Shown piece by piece: positions 1-6,372 of a stretch of DNA of 49,975 nucleotides (position 1 is the first letter of the stretch; each line of letters opens with the position of its first letter). The notes under the pieces were generated by a model, which was not told the origin of the DNA, made no database searches, and worked only from the letters and a program-made list of their open reading frames with translations. The stretch is from Rhodohalobacter sulfatireducens (lineage in GTDB: Bacteria; Bacteroidota; Rhodothermia; Balneolales; Balneolaceae), in NCBI RefSeq assembly GCF_022012475.1, contig NZ_JAKLWS010000032.1, forward strand, positions 1-49,975. The letters run 5' to 3'. The position numbers and the translations under genes were made by a program.

Positions 1-25
1 CCGGCTGGTTGCTATCAAATAAAAA

Positions 26-57
26 AACCCTTACGAGTATGGAAGCTCATAAGGGTT
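26..57 (-). terminator. Hairpin terminator, first copy
   Basis: AACCCTTA (26-33) pairs with TAAGGGTT (50-57), extended by GAG/CTC across one mismatch, around an 8-nt loop. The A-run at 19-27 becomes a U-tract when read on the minus strand. It lies just downstream of a tRNA-Leu 3' remnant in minus-strand orientation. Confidence 0.7.
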
Positions 58-155
58 TTGGAAAAGTACCGTGGGCCGGGCTTCCCGATTCGCTTCACTC
101 ATTTCCCTTCGGCGGGACAGGCTTCTCGCCCGGCGTGCTAATATCAAAATAAAAA

Positions 156-187
156 AACCCTTACGAGTATGGAAGCTCATAAGGGTT
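156..187 (-). terminator. Hairpin terminator of the original tRNA-Leu locus
   Basis: Same hairpin as at 26-57 (AACCCTTA 156-163 with TAAGGGTT 180-187), followed on the minus strand by a T-run. It sits just downstream of the 3' tRNA fragment at 197-257. It is probably the chromosomal terminator that served the tRNA before the element inserted (inference). Confidence 0.75.
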
Positions 188-192
188 ATGAA

Positions 193-257
193 AAAGTACC
201 GTGGGCCGGGCTCGAACCGGCACTGGCATTTTGATGCCAATTGGATTTTAAGTCCAA
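193..257. repeat. attL: left 65-bp direct repeat
   Basis: Identical to 7231-7295 over 65 bp. Identity ends at TCCAA (253-257), after which this copy continues AAAAAGG while the right copy continues CGCGTC into the 5' half of the tRNA. The breakpoint falls at the anticodon stem. Confidence 0.93.
197..257 (-). pseudogene. 3' fragment of tRNA-Leu(UAA) left by integration
   Basis: Reads on the minus strand from the anticodon stem-loop through the variable arm, T-arm (GGTTCGAGCC) and acceptor end, and is identical to the matching part of the intact gene at 7235-7322. The 5' half (acceptor, D-arm) is absent, so it cannot give a tRNA. It represents the original chromosomal 3' end displaced by the element. 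Confidence 0.9.
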
Positions 258-361
258 AAAAGGTGCATTTCATAGTATTTCAGGTTTATTGCAAAAAACT
301 GCCAATCCGTTGTAAATAAGCCGTTTAACCCTTACTTTAGATTACAGTTGAAACAACGTTC

Positions 362-393
362 ACGGCTTAAAATGTTGTGCCATTGTTGTGCCG
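362..393 (+). repeat. Left 32-bp subterminal direct repeat
   Basis: The 32 bp at 362-393 are identical and in the same orientation to 7123-7154, inside both ends of the element. Each copy holds two GTTGTGCC motifs exactly 11 bp apart (here 374-381 and 385-392), one helical turn. This is the layout expected of arm-type integrase or excisionase binding sites (inference). Confidence 0.85.
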
Positions 394-401
394 GGATCGC
401 T

Positions 402-409
402 GGCACAAC
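402..409 (-). promoter_or_regulatory. Inverted GTTGTGCC motif before the integrase gene
   Basis: GGCACAAC is the reverse complement of the GTTGTGCC motif found twice in the repeat at 362-393, and lies 24 bp before the integrase ATG. Two direct motifs plus one inverted motif just before int could let integrase or AlpA bind and repress int transcription (inference). Confidence 0.5.
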
Positions 410-433
410 AAAACCTGAATAAAATCTGTTACT

Positions 434-1651
434 ATGGAAACCGAAAAAAAACAGTTGAATCACAAACGTTTAAAATTCTATCCTAAACCAGACAAGAGAG
501 TTACTCTTACCGATCATGAAGTAGGTGGCCTTTCTGTTCGTATCTATCCATCTGGAAACAAGGCTTTTTACTACCGTTACCGATGGAATGATTCAGTGAT
601 TGATTACAAAGTTGGTGACTATCCAGATACCAGCCTCTCAGATGCCAGAGAGGAAGCGAGAGAATTAAAAGGCAAAGTACAGGATGGCTTAAATCCAATG
701 GCTGAAAAGAAAGCCAGGAAACAAGCTCCAGACGTTATCACAGTTCGCGATCTAATCGAAGATTTTAAAAGGGATTATCTGCCAAAGAAAAAAGCATCAA
801 CTCAGAGTTCATACAAAAGCAGAATCAATAAAATTGAAAAGAAATTTGGCAAAAAGTCCATTGAAGAACTTACCAGACGAGATGTAAAACGGTGGTTAAA
901 AAAAGTTGCTAAAAAACACCCTGTTAACGCCAATCGAATACAAGCTATATTTTCAAAGATTTATAGCTATGCAGTTAAAGAAGATTACACAAACAACCAT
1001 CCAATAAAAGGATTGGACAAGGTTGGTGGAAAAGAGAAAAACAGGGAATTGAACTACACTCATGATGATATTCGCAATTTATGGAATGCATTTGAGACAC
1101 AACGGGAACCGATGCAAAGCGTTTTAAAAATGCTACTTCTTACTGGCCAGCGATTAGGGGAAACATCCCGGATGAAGTGGAGGGATATTGACCAGCACAA
1201 TGCGTTATGGATTATTCCGAAAACAGAGACAAAAGGCGGTGAAACTCATATTGTACCATTAACTGAAATGGCTATTGAATTACTTGAAAATGTTCATCAA
1301 ATAACCGGAAAGAAAGATTATGTTTTTGCCAGTCCGAAAAAGGAAAATTCACCTTTAGCCTTTTTTGGCAATGTAACCGATCGAATCAGACCAATAGCAG
1401 AATTACCAGATTTTAAAATACATGACTTACGGCATATCGTAATTACCGGAATGATAAGTTTAGGCGTTGATATGGTTCATGTTGGTAAGGCCGTATCACA
1501 CAAAGGATTAGCCAAAGAGTATGCTATCACTAACCGATACAGCCATTATGAGTTTCTGGATGAAAAACGAAAAGCCCTGGAGCGTTGGAATTTCCATCTT
1601 AAAGAGATCCTGGAAGGTGAAACTGAAACGAAATTTTTCAAAATAGGGTAA
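434..1651 (+). CDS. int: P4-type tyrosine recombinase/integrase
   Basis: This 405-residue protein integrates and excises the element at tRNA-Leu. Residues 1-90 form the DUF4102-type arm-binding domain typical of P4-like integrases (GGLSVRIYPSGNKAFYYRYR). Residues 100-195 form the SAM-like core-binding domain. The catalytic domain shows R240 (TGQRLGE), H330 and R333 (HDLRH), H356 (VSHKG) and the probable nucleophile Y369 (NRYSHY). The length is normal for the family. It lies 176 bp inside attL and reads into the element, as is usual for islands that use tRNA 3' ends. The next gene starts 6 bp downstream, so they are probably co-transcribed. All catalytic residues are present, so the enzyme looks active. 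Confidence 0.95.
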   Translation: METEKKQLNHKRLKFYPKPDKRVTLTDHEVGGLSVRIYPSGNKAFYYRYRWNDSVIDYKVGDYPDTSLSDAREEARELKGKVQDGLNPMAEKKARKQAPDVITVRDLIEDFKRDYLPKKKASTQSSYKSRINKIEKKFGKKSIEELTRRDVKRWLKKVAKKHPVNANRIQAIFSKIYSYAVKEDYTNNHPIKGLDKVGGKEKNRELNYTHDDIRNLWNAFETQREPMQSVLKMLLLTGQRLGETSRMKWRDIDQHNALWIIPKTETKGGETHIVPLTEMAIELLENVHQITGKKDYVFASPKKENSPLAFFGNVTDRIRPIAELPDFKIHDLRHIVITGMISLGVDMVHVGKAVSHKGLAKEYAITNRYSHYEFLDEKRKALERWNFHLKEILEGETETKFFKIG

Positions 1652-1657
1652 AATGTT

Positions 1658-2215
1658 ATGAAGCCTACAAATTATAAAGAAACGGATCATTTTTTGGCTG
1701 ATGAATCTATTCCTTTAAATGAAAAAATAGACTATCTGGAATCGTTTATTATTAAGTATAAATCAGATTTAGGGGAACTCAGACAACAATACGATAACTT
1801 TAAATTTTATGGGCCGAATACACCATCTGATGATGATTTGGAGTTATGGGAGGGAGATATTGAAAAGGCTGAATTTCATCAGAAAGCCAAATGGGAAAGC
1901 AAGGTTAGAAGTATTGAAAGGCAAATAAAAAATAAAGAGAATGCTATTTATAAACTGAATGTAAAGCTGAAATACTATCAGAAACTTAAGCGAGATACTA
2001 ACGAAACTATAAATAGCTCTGTAAAGCCACACAAAGATGATATTTATAGAAAATATGGAGCCTTGAAGGGGGAATTTGGAGTTGATAATGCCTTTTACAA
2101 GCTATGTGATTGGATCAAGAATTTAGAATGTGATGTAGGTGTAACTGATTACATAAAAACGGACACTCCACAAAACTTTGATAAATCATATCGGGTATGG
2201 TTGAAAAGGAAATAG
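1658..2215 (+). CDS. Hypothetical coiled-coil protein
   Basis: No family is recognised for this 185-residue protein. It is highly charged and rich in Lys and Glu, and has a predicted helical/coiled-coil stretch at about residues 60-115 (EKAEFHQKAKWESKVRSIER and following). No signal peptide or membrane segment is seen. The ATG lies 6 bp after the integrase stop, so both genes are likely on one message, which could mean a role linked to integration or element maintenance (inference only). The AT-rich codon use fits the rest of the element. Confidence 0.7.
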   Translation: MKPTNYKETDHFLADESIPLNEKIDYLESFIIKYKSDLGELRQQYDNFKFYGPNTPSDDDLELWEGDIEKAEFHQKAKWESKVRSIERQIKNKENAIYKLNVKLKYYQKLKRDTNETINSSVKPHKDDIYRKYGALKGEFGVDNAFYKLCDWIKNLECDVGVTDYIKTDTPQNFDKSYRVWLKRK

Positions 2216-2306
2216 CTTTCCTAATTTTCGGAAACCCAATTCTCTAATCTTTCGCACCTCTTGCACTATCATTCAAGTGTAATCAATCGCAATAAACACT
2301 TGAAAG

Positions 2307-2516
2307 ATGGAAAATCAACTCTCAATAATTCGGCCATCCCAATTGGCTGAAATCCTATCTGTAAACCCCGTAACCGTTTGGAGAATGGAAAAACGGGGGG
2401 AACTGCCACCCCGGAAGAAAATTTCTAACCGCTGTGTAGGGTGGCTGGAATCTGATATAAGGGAATGGCTTGAAAACAGGCCCAATGCAACCGAACCCGA
2501 ACCCGCAACGGCATAA
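2307..2516 (+). CDS. AlpA-like helix-turn-helix regulator/excisionase
   Basis: This 69-residue protein has a MerR/AlpA-type HTH (QLAEILSVNPVTVWRMEKRG, about residues 12-31), a wing (ELPPRKKISNRCVGWLESD) and the C-terminal EWLENRP helix typical of AlpA/Xis proteins. In P4-like islands AlpA regulates int and may act as directionality factor. Small size and position after int fit that role. The GTTGTGCC motifs at both ends of the element are candidate binding sites (inference). The 91 bp before it hold a short AT-rich region likely to contain its promoter. Confidence 0.85.
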   Translation: MENQLSIIRPSQLAEILSVNPVTVWRMEKRGELPPRKKISNRCVGWLESDIREWLENRPNATEPEPATA

Positions 2517-2520
2517 AAAA

Positions 2521-2583
2521 GCCCGACTGTTGGAAGCAGTCAGGCAGGAAGCGACACTGTTTAAAAATAGTGAAATCGCTTCC
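2521..2583. other. Two adjacent inverted repeats in a short intergenic gap
   Basis: First hairpin: GCCCGACTG (2521-2529) pairs with CAGTCAGGC (2537-2545) with one mismatch, and the A-run just upstream would be a U-tract on the minus strand. Second hairpin: GGAAGCGA plus CACT (2547-2558) pairs with AGTG plus TCGCTTCC (2569-2583) with an AAA bulge. GCGACACT occurs in the second hairpin (2551-2558) and again directly before the next ATG (2605-2612). This could be a leader structure or a regulator-binding region for the gene at 2613. Confidence 0.6.
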
Positions 2584-2612
2584 GATATGCACATAATCAT
2601 TGAGGCGACACT

Positions 2613-2891
2613 ATGGATCAACAAACTTTCAATAACCAATTAGAAGAGACTAACAGAGCTTTTAGGAATGCACCAAAAACGATGAAGCAGGTTTCTGTTG
2701 AAACTGGTATCGACCGGCCAAATATCTGCCGTTACGTTGCATATTTGAGGAAACGAAACAAGATAGCAGTTGTAAAAAAAGACATTTGCCCGGTTACCAG
2801 GCATTCAGCTCAATTTTTTTCAACCGATCCCGAATTAATTCCGAAACCGGGTCAGGCAGAACTTTTCAAAGCTGAAAGGTGCAGAGTATGA
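2613..2891 (+). CDS. Winged-helix-like DNA-binding protein, unknown
   Basis: Residues 22-60 of this 92-residue protein read as a helix-turn-helix followed by a wing (MKQVSVETGIDRPNICRYVAYL then KRNKIAVVKKDICPVTRHSA), similar in style to small HTH proteins of Bacteroidota mobile elements. The exact family is not recognised. Its ATG follows the repeated GCGACACT motif by zero bases. Its stop overlaps the next start (ATGA), so the next gene is translationally coupled. Probably a regulator of the element (inference). Confidence 0.75.
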   Translation: MDQQTFNNQLEETNRAFRNAPKTMKQVSVETGIDRPNICRYVAYLRKRNKIAVVKKDICPVTRHSAQFFSTDPELIPKPGQAELFKAERCRV

Positions 2892-3631
2892 TAATCCCGG
2901 TTGAAATATCGCATTTCGCATTGAGTGAGGGTAAAGAATATCCCATTCATTGCTTTCACCTGCTAAAACACGTAACCCCCGGCCATACCTATTTGAACAA
3001 ACGTCAAATTTCCGTTTTAAGCGCTTATCTCAATCGAAGCAATAGAACGGTAAGGCGTTACCTTCAATATCTTGAGGGAATAGGCTGGATTGAGCCTAAC
3101 GGCAAGGTGCACGTGATTAAGTCCTGGAAAAAAGTATTTCACCAGATGGGATTTCGATATGTGATTGGTGTAGAAATCAATCCAAAGATTATTAAGAATC
3201 CACGTGCTTTTTTTGCAGGTGTAGTATTAGGCAGGCTTACGAACTTTCAAAAATATAAACGGAATAGCACGGGCAAGGGTAAGACCGCAATTTCAAGCCA
3301 CGGTGGTTCTGCCAGGCCCGGCTATTCCAATTATTTTCCCGTTGCAGATCGGGCATTGGCTTCAATTTTAGAAATAAGCAGATCGAAAGCAAATAAGCTA
3401 AAAAAACTGGCTAAGCTACATGGTTACATAGAATTGAAGTACAATTTTTATCCGTATGAACTAAATGGCAATTTCATCAAAATTGACAACCTGGATAAAC
3501 ATCTTTTCAGGAAAATATTTGAAGATGTTGGCCACAAAATGAGAATTGACAAGGCAGGCCGTGTAACGGTTCAGGATTCAGATTTAGTCCGGGCAAATTT
3601 GAAGTATAAAAAGAGCTGGAATTACCTATGA
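2888..3631 (+). CDS. Protein with two putative winged helices, possible replication or regulatory protein
   Basis: I chose the ATG at 2888, which gives 247 residues and an ATGA overlap with the upstream stop; an in-frame GTG at 2879 is the alternative. An N-terminal HTH (SAYLNRSNRTVRRYLQYLEG, followed by a short wing GWIEPNGKVHVI) and a second HTH near residue 158 (ALASILEISRSKANKLKKLA, wing YIELKYNF) are visible. Two winged helices in one protein recall replication initiators, but no initiator family can be named from the sequence. No nuclease or primase motif is seen. It is co-transcribed with the gene at 2613. The AT-rich region directly downstream (3632-3896) would be a natural place for an origin (inference). 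Confidence 0.7.
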   Translation: MIIPVEISHFALSEGKEYPIHCFHLLKHVTPGHTYLNKRQISVLSAYLNRSNRTVRRYLQYLEGIGWIEPNGKVHVIKSWKKVFHQMGFRYVIGVEINPKIIKNPRAFFAGVVLGRLTNFQKYKRNSTGKGKTAISSHGGSARPGYSNYFPVADRALASILEISRSKANKLKKLAKLHGYIELKYNFYPYELNGNFIKIDNLDKHLFRKIFEDVGHKMRIDKAGRVTVQDSDLVRANLKYKKSWNYL

Positions 3632-3896
3632 CAAAAAAAAGGCAATACATGTACCACATGTTCCAAGTACTCTAAAACTCATTAATAATACATCTGCATA
3701 AATGATGATTCAGAAAACAAATTATAGAGTGTTATTGGATATTAAATCCAATTGGAGTTAATCAATCAAAAAAAATTATTTTAATGTAAACTATTGATAA
3801 TAAACCGATTACAAATAAAACTGATTAAAGATTATTCAGAGACATTATTCTCTGGCACAACAATAACCCAACAAATAACTAAGTAAAACTAAGATA
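3632..3896. other. AT-rich intergenic region with an att-like core and an arm-type motif
   Basis: These 265 bp hold no gene. ATTGGAT (3734-3740) and ATCCAAT (3746-3752) form an inverted repeat around ATTAA. 3744-3755 (AAATCCAATTGG) exactly matches the tRNA-Leu anticodon arm used as att core, but on the opposite strand to attL and attR. GGCACAAC at 3854-3861 repeats the motif found at both element ends, and CAGAG/CTCTG flank 3838-3854. It may be a regulatory region, a second att-like site or an origin. Confidence 0.55.
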
Positions 3897-4616
3897 ATGG
3901 CTAAACCAATGGAACAGAAATCAGCAATATCAGAAATCCCAAAAACTCCGTTGCATTTGAAAGCGGAGGGAATCCGTAGCGAATTACCAGAAAATCTCAA
4001 AGTTAACTCAACGATTAGTACAGGACTGAAAGCTCTTGAAAAGGCAGATCAGATCATTCAGGAGACGTCGGAAACGATTCAGAAATTGAACCAGGATCGG
4101 ACCAGGAACTCGATTGATAAAAGGGTGACGGCATACGAATATTCAAGTAAGAAACTGGAAAAGATCCGAGACTTTGGGAGCCGGGCTGAGCGAGACCTTC
4201 GAGATGTAGTGAACTCCATAAACAGCCGAATAGAGGAAGGAATTGAAGATAACGCCTCGCGGAAGCCTCTTGCAAAAGAGACGCGAGCCCTCTTCCGTGA
4301 AATGGATGACTCCAAGAAACATAGTTTCCTGAACAAGGCCATCGACAGTGGTAAGTTTGAACTGGCTGAATATGTGCTTGGAGTACCTTCAGAATTGACC
4401 GGATTTGATGACGAAACACGAGACCGGTTTATCGAACACTTTAAGCAAACCAAGTTCAAAGATGAGATCGAAAAACGCGACCACATAAAATCGGTTGCAG
4501 ATAGTGTTGGACAACTTTCCAATTATTTTGGCCGGTATGTTCAAAAGTTGGACAACTACGAGGTTCAACAATCATTGAAGTTGAGAAATGACGTTGATAC
4601 AGCACTGAAAAGATAA
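3897..4616 (+). CDS. Hypothetical helical protein
   Basis: No family is recognised for this 239-residue soluble, charged protein. Residues 40-110 look like a coiled coil (ALEKADQIIQETSETIQKLN), followed by a more globular helical part to about residue 175 and a C-terminal helical tail. No signal peptide or membrane segment is seen. It has its own upstream region (3632-3896) and a strong terminator 17 bp after its stop, so it is probably a single-gene unit. It could be a structural or adaptor protein of a satellite-like element, but nothing in the sequence proves that. Confidence 0.7.
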   Translation: MAKPMEQKSAISEIPKTPLHLKAEGIRSELPENLKVNSTISTGLKALEKADQIIQETSETIQKLNQDRTRNSIDKRVTAYEYSSKKLEKIRDFGSRAERDLRDVVNSINSRIEEGIEDNASRKPLAKETRALFREMDDSKKHSFLNKAIDSGKFELAEYVLGVPSELTGFDDETRDRFIEHFKQTKFKDEIEKRDHIKSVADSVGQLSNYFGRYVQKLDNYEVQQSLKLRNDVDTALKR

Positions 4617-4632
4617 TGTTTTAGGCCAGGTG

Positions 4633-4670
4633 CCCGGTTGGGGTTATCGCACCTCAGCCGGGTTCTTTTT
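4633..4670 (+). terminator. Strong intrinsic terminator
   Basis: CCCGGTTGGGGT (4633-4644) pairs with ACCTCAGCCGGG (4651-4662) in a 12-bp stem with two G-T pairs, with hexaloop TATCGC and the T-rich tail TTCTTTTT. It ends the unit of the gene at 3897-4616. Confidence 0.9.
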
Positions 4671-4792
4671 AAGCTCCAGCCCCTCTAAACTAATTTTCAA
4701 GCGGGGGTATAATGATCCTATTTAATTGTTAAAAAACAGTTATTTACAATTATTTCAACCCTTGTTTGAATCGAACTTAATAGCATAAAAGA

Positions 4793-5047
4793 ATGGCAAA
4801 ATCTTATAAATACAGTAGATCCAGAAAGCCCCTCACATTAACAGAGGCAAAGCTACGCATGACTGACTCGATAAAAGCCATTGAGAAAATCGTACTTACC
4901 AGCGACGACGACGAGAAGCAGATCCGAAGCGCGTATGCAATGGCTGGGCTTATCGGAAAATATCAAAAACTAATCGAAACAACGGATCTTGTGGAAAGGA
5001 TCGAAAAACTTGAGCAAAATTATGAATCTATCAAACAGAGTAAATAA
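4793..5047 (+). CDS. Hypothetical small helical protein, first of a five-gene run
   Basis: This 84-residue protein starts basic (SYKYSRSRKPLTLTEAKLR) and continues with helices ending in a RIEKLEQNY coiled-coil motif. The pattern of a helix with a DDD turn and an E..DL.ERIEKLE end resembles small proteins found near packaging genes in phages, but this is only resemblance. It begins 122 bp after the terminator, so a promoter should lie in 4671-4792. The next gene starts inside its last 26 bp, so the two are coupled. Confidence 0.7.
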   Translation: MAKSYKYSRSRKPLTLTEAKLRMTDSIKAIEKIVLTSDDDEKQIRSAYAMAGLIGKYQKLIETTDLVERIEKLEQNYESIKQSK

Positions 5048-5405
5048 AATTGAAGAACAGGCTGGACTAAAGGATTTCTACCAGGAATCGTGCAACCTCA
5101 TATTTGATTTAATGTACCCGGCTGTTAATGAATACGAGCATTCACCAGCCATGACCAAAGAAGAGGCCCGGCAATGGATTCAAACGCGGAAAAAAATTCA
5201 TGAACATGAACAAAACTATCACCACGGCACATTCTTTAAATTAATGCTTGAACTTAATGACTGGATGCATGGTGAATTGTTAAGCGAGATAGCTCCCCGA
5301 TTTCCACAATGGCCCAATCATCTTAAGCCGTACCGCGATGAAATCGAATGTATACTTACTGCACACTTACTTCACAAACACGAACTCAAATTCTCAGAAA
5401 TATGA
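5022..5405 (+). CDS. Hypothetical protein, paralogue A of a tandem pair
   Basis: I chose the ATG at 5022 (127 residues) because it gives the N-terminus MNLSNRVNKIEEQ, which matches the next gene; an upstream in-frame TTG at 4989 is less likely. The C-terminal part WPNHLKPYRDEIECILTAHL plus HKHELKFSEI also matches the next gene. The middle (about residues 15-90) does not match and is rich in His, Glu and Trp. It overlaps the previous gene by 26 bp and the next by ATGA. The family is not recognised and no catalytic motif is evident. Confidence 0.75.
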   Translation: MNLSNRVNKIEEQAGLKDFYQESCNLIFDLMYPAVNEYEHSPAMTKEEARQWIQTRKKIHEHEQNYHHGTFFKLMLELNDWMHGELLSEIAPRFPQWPNHLKPYRDEIECILTAHLLHKHELKFSEI

Positions 5406-5716
5406 ACCTGAATAAACGCGTTGACAAGATCGAACAGAAATCAACCATAAATGAAACCTCTACATTTTTGGTAGTGACACTTGACGAAAAGGGTGTTCAT
5501 ATTCCAAATGAACCCCAGACCAGAGATAAGGCTATTCATGCCATTCGTAGAATGAGAACAGCCACAGGCCCTGCTAAAAGGTTAGTCTTAAAAGGTGTTG
5601 GTGTTGATGCATGGCCCGCGAACCTCTTACCGTACAAAGAAAGAACCAACGATGTTGTGGAAGCCTATTTAATGCATAAATTCAAAATTACAGAGGCAGA
5701 GATCAATGCAGTATAG
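5402..5716 (+). CDS. Hypothetical protein, paralogue B of a tandem pair
   Basis: The ATG at 5402 overlaps the previous stop (ATGA) and gives 104 residues with the N-terminus MNLNKRVDKIEQK. It shares with paralogue A this N-terminal helix and the C-terminal pattern WPxxLxPY, then AxLxHK and a final EI. The central part here (STFLVVTLDEKGVHIPNEPQ) looks like a short beta-hairpin and is unlike paralogue A. This suggests a duplicated adaptor with exchangeable middle (inference). It overlaps the next gene by 11 bp. Confidence 0.75.
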   Translation: MNLNKRVDKIEQKSTINETSTFLVVTLDEKGVHIPNEPQTRDKAIHAIRRMRTATGPAKRLVLKGVGVDAWPANLLPYKERTNDVVEAYLMHKFKITEAEINAV

Positions 5717-6098
5717 TAAAGAAGATATTGTCACAGTAGCACCCTCACGCGGTAGCTGGACCGGGATAATTATTCAGGTAACAACCATTGGCGACAGGTG
5801 GGCATATCTTGTCCAGCCTCTTGAATTATTTCATGAACCAGAGGCAGAAAAAGCCCGGACTGCTCAAACCGTTCTTGAAGATGAGATTGTTTCAGCGAAC
5901 CGAAATTACCCGGAATTTTCAGTTGGTGAACAGGTCTTTCTGTTTGGCCTTGCTGGAGAGATTAAAAGTATTAATGGCGACATTTACAGGGTTAAAACCC
6001 AAACTCCAAAGCGACATTATACACAAATACGTCACCACAATGTTTACAGGTGGCAGTTAATGATATGGAACTCCGATTTATACGAACCTCCAGCATAG
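5706..6098 (+). CDS. Hypothetical beta-rich protein
   Basis: The family of this 130-residue protein is not recognised. The alternating hydrophobic pattern (EDIVTVAPSRGSWTGIIIQV, then VGEQVFLFGLAGEIKSINGD and IYRVKT) suggests two small beta-barrel (SH3/KOW-like) folds. There is no signal peptide or membrane segment. It starts inside the last 11 bp of the previous gene and is part of the same operon. The barrel pattern would suit binding nucleic acid or protein, which is inference only. Confidence 0.7.
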   Translation: MQYSKEDIVTVAPSRGSWTGIIIQVTTIGDRWAYLVQPLELFHEPEAEKARTAQTVLEDEIVSANRNYPEFSVGEQVFLFGLAGEIKSINGDIYRVKTQTPKRHYTQIRHHNVYRWQLMIWNSDLYEPPA

Positions 6099-6137
6099 TA
6101 GAACCTAAAAAAACCTAAGATTTTGGAAACCTCAACT

Positions 6138-6362
6138 ATGCTTCAAATTGCAGAAATCCGGAAACTTAGAGCCAAAGCAATAAGGTGTATTCCTAACCCT
6201 TCCACAATCCTTCGAGAGATCGACAAAGCAGAGATTAAATACATCATTGAAAAGAACCATAAAGAAACCGGCGTCTGCTTACCTAAAATGCTTCGAGAAA
6301 CCTTAGCCAAAAAGTATAATTACAGTGAAAAACTTATTGAGAGAATAGCTTACGGTGGTTAG
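6138..6362 (+). CDS. Hypothetical small helical protein, last of the run
   Basis: The ATG at 6138 gives 74 residues (MLQIAEIRKLRAKAIRCIPN); an in-frame TTG at 6123 is the alternative. It is basic, helical and Lys-rich, with a possible HTH-like end (LRETLAKKYNYSEKLIERIA). It follows the previous gene by 39 bp on the same strand and converges with the zinc-ribbon gene at 6373. Function unknown. Confidence 0.65.
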   Translation: MLQIAEIRKLRAKAIRCIPNPSTILREIDKAEIKYIIEKNHKETGVCLPKMLRETLAKKYNYSEKLIERIAYGG

Positions 6363-6372
6363 CCCGATCTTA

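Larger units (their letters stand above)
21..212. repeat. Two imperfect copies of a tRNA-Leu 3' end plus terminator
   Basis: Positions 21-82 recur at 151-212 with few changes. Each copy holds an A-rich run, a hairpin terminator and the sequence GTACCGTGGGCCGGGCT, which is the minus-strand 3' end of the tRNA-Leu gene that is intact at 7235-7322. The first copy diverges right after that sequence, where the tRNA T-arm should continue, while the second continues to position 257. The 68 bp between the copies are GC-rich filler and hold no gene. The arrangement looks like a scar of an earlier insertion or deletion at the same tRNA locus (inference). Confidence 0.75.

Noticed and set aside
31-319. 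Open frames on both strands across the left att region
   Set aside because: They run over tRNA remnants, terminators and filler, and have no protein features.
2613-3631. Toxin-antitoxin pair (coupled small HTH gene and larger gene)
   Set aside because: The second protein looks like a DNA-binding protein itself, with no toxin motif.
4793-5716. Possible frameshifted single gene
   Set aside because: The overlaps are regular start/stop overlaps (26 bp and ATGA), and the second and third proteins have full, matching N- and C-termini, so they are separate genes.
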